Source of the DNA: CBDUBU01 sp965365465
GTDB lineage: Bacteria > Bacteroidota > Rhodothermia > Rhodothermales > DASSAV01
Direction: 5' to 3'
Assembly: GCA_965365465.1 (NCBI GenBank)
Contig: CBDUBU010000177.1
Location: 1 to 8,131, forward strand
DNA: 8,131 bases
The notes below the pieces were generated by a model. That model made no database searches, was not told the DNA's origin, and saw nothing but the letters and a program-made list of their open reading frames with translations. This document shows, piece after piece, positions 4,704 through 8,131 of this stretch. Position numbers and translations under genes: made by a program. Every line of letters begins with the position of its first letter. Position 1 is the first letter of the stretch.

Positions 4704-7475
4704 TCAGAATCGCACCTGAAAAGAGATGGAAGCATGCCTGCCGGGCAGCGTCCGGGCGACTTTATCGGGCAGACCATCGACGGGTTGCAGGCTCCAGTCG
4801 TACACGTTGGCGCGGTCCAACAGATTAACGACGAATGCCTGCAATGCTACTGTTGTACCGAGCCAGGTATGCTCGAAGGCAATGCCTGCATCAAGGCGAT
4901 AGGATGGTGGGAGGTGTTGCGCTGATGGATGGTTGAGGTCGTAAGCTTCCAGGTTGGAACGTGTGTTGAGCGCAGCGAAGTAGTCGTAGTAAGCGTGTCT
5001 AAATCCCCATGCGCGTCCCCACACGCCATTCCAGTTCACATTTGCGAAAATGTAGGGGAGGAGGGAGATCCTTGCGTCTACCGAAAGCCTGTGCGGTTCC
5101 TCCCAGGGGGAGGCTTCCAGATTGCCATTGAAACGGTGTGGAACCTGTCGGAGTGAGCGAGAGAAACTGTAGGTTGCCGAGCCTGAATAACGTTCGGTCT
5201 CAACTTGCAGGCGCGTGCTCCCTCCGAAGGCGCGCCCTCGCACGGCGCCGATAAAGGCAGACTGATCCAGGCTTTCTGCCGGAGGCCGGGGTCGCGTCGC
5301 GGGGTGCTGTGCCATAAGCGAAACATAGTCCAGCGCCAGGAGGCGCGGTTGCCATTTGTAGTAGCCCTCTATGCTGACCGTCCAATCCCTTGCAGGCATG
5401 AATAGTGCATCACCCGCAAGGTGATAGGCCCTTGGAGGCGCCAGCGCCCCAGTTACCGGCAACCAGAAAAGCACAGAGGGAACGACGGATGTGGATCCGG
5501 AACTGGTAAGCGCAAACTGGTTAACGAACTGCCGGTATATACCGCCCGCAAGCCTGAGTGCGTATCCCTCTGTTATCCTACCGGCATTGTCATACCGTAG
5601 TGAGAGTCGCGGCTCGGCATAGACGGTTTGTCGCGTGGGCAGGTACGTCAGCCGGAGACTCGGTTCGACCGTTATTCCAGGCCCCAGGGTAATCTGGTCC
5701 CTGACGAATCCTGCTATCTGGAGATTCTGCGTCTCATGCTTGAAAGGCGAAATAAACTGGTTGCCGAGGCGGAATCCGCTGGAGACCAACGTAGCCTCCA
5801 GAGCCGATTCCAGATAATGGCCTGACGCAACGCTGTATCCGATCTCGGCGCGGGCAGACAGTTCTTCAATATCATTCTGTTCGTCCGATGAGCGCAGCGA
5901 GTCCAGGCGCGGCTGCATTCGGATTGAATAGCCAATCACCTCATCGTCGGAAAGCACTTTTTCGATAGGGGACTGCGCGGCATGGTAGCTGTAGTGTGAG
6001 GCATGGGAACTGCCCTGCAGTCGCAGCAAGGCTATCGCGCGGGCGCTCAAGAGCCAGCTATGGGTTATCTGACCGGCCCAGTTGGTCCAGTCATAATCAT
6101 CGCGAGTCAGCATGAGGCGGTCCAGGTCGGAAGCGGGATTTTCATTGACTGCCAGCAGGTCAGAGCCTATCTGGTTGCGCGCACGGTAAAAGGAGCCGTG
6201 CAGTGTTCTGAACGGACTCAGATGAATACGTGCAGCCCCATGAATATCGGAAAAGCCGACACTGGGCTGTTGCCGGGTCAGGCCGAGAGAGGCGGTGCTG
6301 ACATCCTCGCGGATCCAGATGGCAGCCAGGAGGGGGTCAGCAGCATTCCAGTTGCGCAACAACGATTCGATGCCAGGATCTTTGTAGACGTTCCAGTAGC
6401 TGGACCTTACGGCAATCATGCCCGCGCCGTTTGTGGACCGGGTAAGGTTGAAGCGCCCCTGTGCCTTGCCGTTGAGACTCACCGGGTCGGCGCTGAAAGT
6501 CAGGTTGCGCTGTCCGGTTCCCGCTACGTCTTGCTCGACGGAGATAACCCCTGAGAGGTGGCTGCCATGTTCTGCGCCAAAGCCCGCTTTATGCACCATA
6601 AGGCGTTCAACGGCCAGCGGACTGAACGCGCCCAGATGGCGACCGAGGCTTACCGGATCTCGAACCGGGACGCCATCAAGCAGCGTGAGGTGCTCGCCGG
6701 AAGCGCCGCCCTGTATGTGAAGATCGGCAAGGGGCTGCTGCGCTGAAACGCCGGGAATAGAGCCGGCTCCTCGTGCAACGTCTGGTGTTCCGGCGGCAGA
6801 AAGGGCATACAGTCTGTCAGCCGTAATGATTCCTGTTCCTAGATCAGCCGAAGGAAGCCGTTGTTGAAGTCCATCAATCACAACCGGTCGCATGACAACG
6901 GCGCGGGGAAGCATCGCTATTTGCAGACGCTGGCTCTCTCCTGTATGCACCCAGACGCTGTCGGTTGCCGTCTCATAGCCCACATAGGTCACAACGATCC
7001 TGTGCTGTCCGGAAATGAGAGATGCAAAACTGAAAAAACCAGCTTCATTGGTCGTTGTACCGGTCGAGGCATCGGCCAGCAGGACTGTTGCATACGGCAA
7101 TGGCTCGCCCGTTGCTTGATCGATCACACTGCCCCCTAAATCGCCATAGGCAGGTGGTTCGCGGACTGCTTTTATAAGGATATAAGCCCCGGAGGACGAA
7201 CGAACGTAATCAATACCAGACCCGGCCAGAATGCATTGTAACAGTTCTTCCGGCGTTGCCGATTTCCCGTTACAAAATACCTGTCGGTCTACCACCAGTC
7301 CGGATGGATAGACAAGGTCCATCTGCGTAGTGCGAACCAGTTTATCCAGAGCCTCCCTTATCGGGACGCCGCGTAGAACCAGCGTGTACCGCTCTGTCTC
7401 GGAAGTCTGTGCATGAACAGTTCCACACCAGATCAGCGTTCCAATACTTGCAATAAGTAGCAGCTTTAGCTTCAT
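4704..7475 (-). CDS. TonB-dependent outer-membrane receptor with STN and carboxypeptidase-regulatory-like domains
   Basis: This encodes 923 residues from the ATG at 7475; an in-frame GTG directly before it at 7478 is less likely. Order: signal peptide (KLLLIASIGTLIWCGTVHA|Q); STN signalling domain (about 28-103, from YTLVLRGVPIREALDKL to GAYILIKA); a carboxypeptidase-regulatory-like beta-sandwich (about 112-190, GGSVIDQATGEPLPYATVLL and VTYVGYET); plug (about 203-325, with IPGVS, IQGGASGEHLTLLDGVPV and LSGVISV); then a beta-barrel ending in NLLDRANVYDW and a C-terminal phenylalanine. Such receptors take up iron complexes, vitamins or glycans using TonB energy. An STN domain next to fecR indicates cell-surface signalling. 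No SusD-like partner is present, so the substrate is undetermined. The STN domain contains two cysteines about 13 residues apart. Two in-frame stops (TGA TAG) end the gene. The start is 46 nt after the fecR stop, consistent with one operon. Confidence 0.95.
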   Translation of the reverse strand: MKLKLLLIASIGTLIWCGTVHAQTSETERYTLVLRGVPIREALDKLVRTTQMDLVYPSGLVVDRQVFCNGKSATPEELLQCILAGSGIDYVRSSSGAYILIKAVREPPAYGDLGGSVIDQATGEPLPYATVLLADASTGTTTNEAGFFSFASLISGQHRIVVTYVGYETATDSVWVHTGESQRLQIAMLPRAVVMRPVVIDGLQQRLPSADLGTGIITADRLYALSAAGTPDVARGAGSIPGVSAQQPLADLHIQGGASGEHLTLLDGVPVRDPVSLGRHLGAFSPLAVERLMVHKAGFGAEHGSHLSGVISVEQDVAGTGQRNLTFSADPVSLNGKAQGRFNLTRSTNGAGMIAVRSSYWNVYKDPGIESLLRNWNAADPLLAAIWIREDVSTASLGLTRQQPSVGFSDIHGAARIHLSPFRTLHGSFYRARNQIGSDLLAVNENPASDLDRLMLTRDDYDWTNWAGQITHSWLLSARAIALLRLQGSSHASHYSYHAAQSPIEKVLSDDEVIGYSIRMQPRLDSLRSSDEQNDIEELSARAEIGYSVASGHYLESALEATLVSSGFRLGNQFISPFKHETQNLQIAGFVRDQITLGPGITVEPSLRLTYLPTRQTVYAEPRLSLRYDNAGRITEGYALRLAGGIYRQFVNQFALTSSGSTSVVPSVLFWLPVTGALAPPRAYHLAGDALFMPARDWTVSIEGYYKWQPRLLALDYVSLMAQHPATRPRPPAESLDQSAFIGAVRGRAFGGSTRLQVETERYSGSATYSFSRSLRQVPHRFNGNLEASPWEEPHRLSVDARISLLPYIFANVNWNGVWGRAWGFRHAYYDYFAALNTRSNLEAYDLNHPSAQHLPPSYRLDAGIAFEHTWLGTTVALQAFVVNLLDRANVYDWSLQPVDGLPDKVARTLPGRHASISFQVRF

Positions 7476-7521
7476 CACTACATCTTGATCCAGACCGGGT
7501 CTTTAAGAAACAGGGTTCCGG

Positions 7522-8131
7522 TCAGTTTGCCGGGCTGTAAAGGAGATAGCCGGTGCTCGTTCTGCGGTATCTGAGGTTTTCAGCGAAGCAAATGTCGTGT
7601 AGAATTTGCTCTGCCGTTGTCCCGTCGCCATACCATAACGTCAGGGAATCTGTAGAGACGACGCCATTTGCAAGCTGAACGGACACGTTATAGCGCCGCT
7701 CTATCTCCGAGAGAATGGATGATAGGGGTTGATCCTGTACGGCAAATCCCTTCTGACGCCATGCCAGTATATGCGCAACGTTGTCTATGCGCTCAGGCAT
7801 CAGCTCAGGACCCGATGCGAGACTGGTTACGAGCGCCGACTGGCCTTTTCCTGAAAGTATGATGGAATCCGAGGCGGCTCCATGCGCTGCAACGCGAACC
7901 TTGCCCGAAGCAAGCAAGACGCGGGTTTCACCGGCTCCTGTATCCCTGCGAGCGCGAACATTGAATCGAGTTCCCATCACTTCAATTCGTGCGTTGAAAG
8001 TTTGTACTGCAAAGGGGCGACCTTCGGGTACAACAGTAAAGAATGCTTCTCCCTCCAGGATGACGGTGCGTTGTGCAGCCGGAATGAGCGGCCATTTCTG
8101 GAAAAGGCGTGTGTAGCGTATCCGCGAGCCG
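7522..8131 (-). CDS. FecR-family anti-sigma regulator, C-terminal part (5' end beyond window)
   Basis: The 202 visible residues are open to the window edge; the true start lies beyond 8131, so an internal GTG at 7980 should not be taken as the start. Residues of about 1-75 are the FecR domain core: RTVILEGEAFFTVV (21-34), RPFAVQT (38-44) and EVMGTRFNVRA (50-60). AWRQKGFAV (123-131) leads into a C-terminal STN-like (DUF4974-type) domain, SILSEIERRYNVSV to STGYLLYS (about 138-199). In related systems FecR spans the inner membrane, holds an ECF sigma factor through its cytoplasmic N-terminus and senses the receptor's STN domain through its periplasmic C-terminus. The membrane segment and N-terminus are not visible here. 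The gene just downstream encodes an STN-bearing receptor, the expected partner. An ECF sigma gene upstream is expected but cannot be seen. Confidence 0.93.
   Translation of the reverse strand, partial: GSRIRYTRLFQKWPLIPAAQRTVILEGEAFFTVVPEGRPFAVQTFNARIEVMGTRFNVRARRDTGAGETRVLLASGKVRVAAHGAASDSIILSGKGQSALVTSLASGPELMPERIDNVAHILAWRQKGFAVQDQPLSSILSEIERRYNVSVQLANGVVSTDSLTLWYGDGTTAEQILHDICFAENLRYRRTSTGYLLYSPAN

Noticed and set aside
6003..6554. Open frame of 183 codons on the plus strand
   Set aside because: It lies fully antisense to the TonB receptor, whose domains are continuous here; the translation has no recognisable features.
4704..7475. SusC-type glycan receptor
   Set aside because: No SusD-like lipoprotein gene follows, and the protein lacks the usual SusC length and signature; a FecR-linked receptor fits better.
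7493..7523. GACCGG / CCGGTC inverted repeat between fecR and the receptor
   Set aside because: Six base pairs with a 19-base loop is expected by chance at this GC content and shows no other regulatory sign.

Overview
All supported genes in this window lie on the minus strand and read from high to low coordinates. The protein features suggest a bacterium of the Fibrobacteres-Chlorobi-Bacteroidetes (FCB) group, most likely a Rhodothermota/Balneolota-like lineage. The reasons are a type IX secretion (T9SS) C-terminal sorting domain with an NYPNPFNPST motif, a FecR with a C-terminal STN-like (DUF4974-type) domain, and a TonB-dependent receptor carrying STN and carboxypeptidase-regulatory-like domains. 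Sampled GC is about 57-60% over most of the window. Taxonomy is inferred from these features only.

Layout in the direction of transcription. (1) 8131-7522: the C-terminal two thirds or so of a FecR-type anti-sigma regulator, cut by the window edge. (2) 7475-4704: a 923-residue TonB-dependent outer-membrane receptor. (3) 4703-4502: a 202-bp spacer with a bulged hairpin and no gene. (4) 4501-4040: a Tat-exported Rieske [2Fe-2S] lipoprotein. (5) 3985-3239: a small four-helix, histidine-bearing membrane protein resembling cytochrome b561. (6) 3209-2610: a secreted YceI-family protein. (7) 2546 to beyond base 1: a large secreted protein of six tandem CHRD domains ending in a T9SS sorting domain, with its last residues outside the window.

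How they may work together: FecR plus receptor is the usual cell-surface signalling pair, normally driven by an ECF sigma factor that would lie beyond base 8131. The Rieske/b561-like/YceI trio is tightly spaced and looks like an envelope redox module; YceI proteins bind isoprenoid lipids, and yceI commonly neighbours a b561-type gene. The CHRD protein is probably exported by T9SS to the cell surface or medium. Whether all six genes share one transcript cannot be decided from sequence.

The most unusual signal is at the 3' end of the CHRD gene. The last 45 complete codons visible (bases 3-137) all end in G or C, and the first 120 bases are about 79% GC, against about 57% in a CHRD repeat of the same gene. 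This points to a mosaic sorting domain, or possibly an assembly junction.
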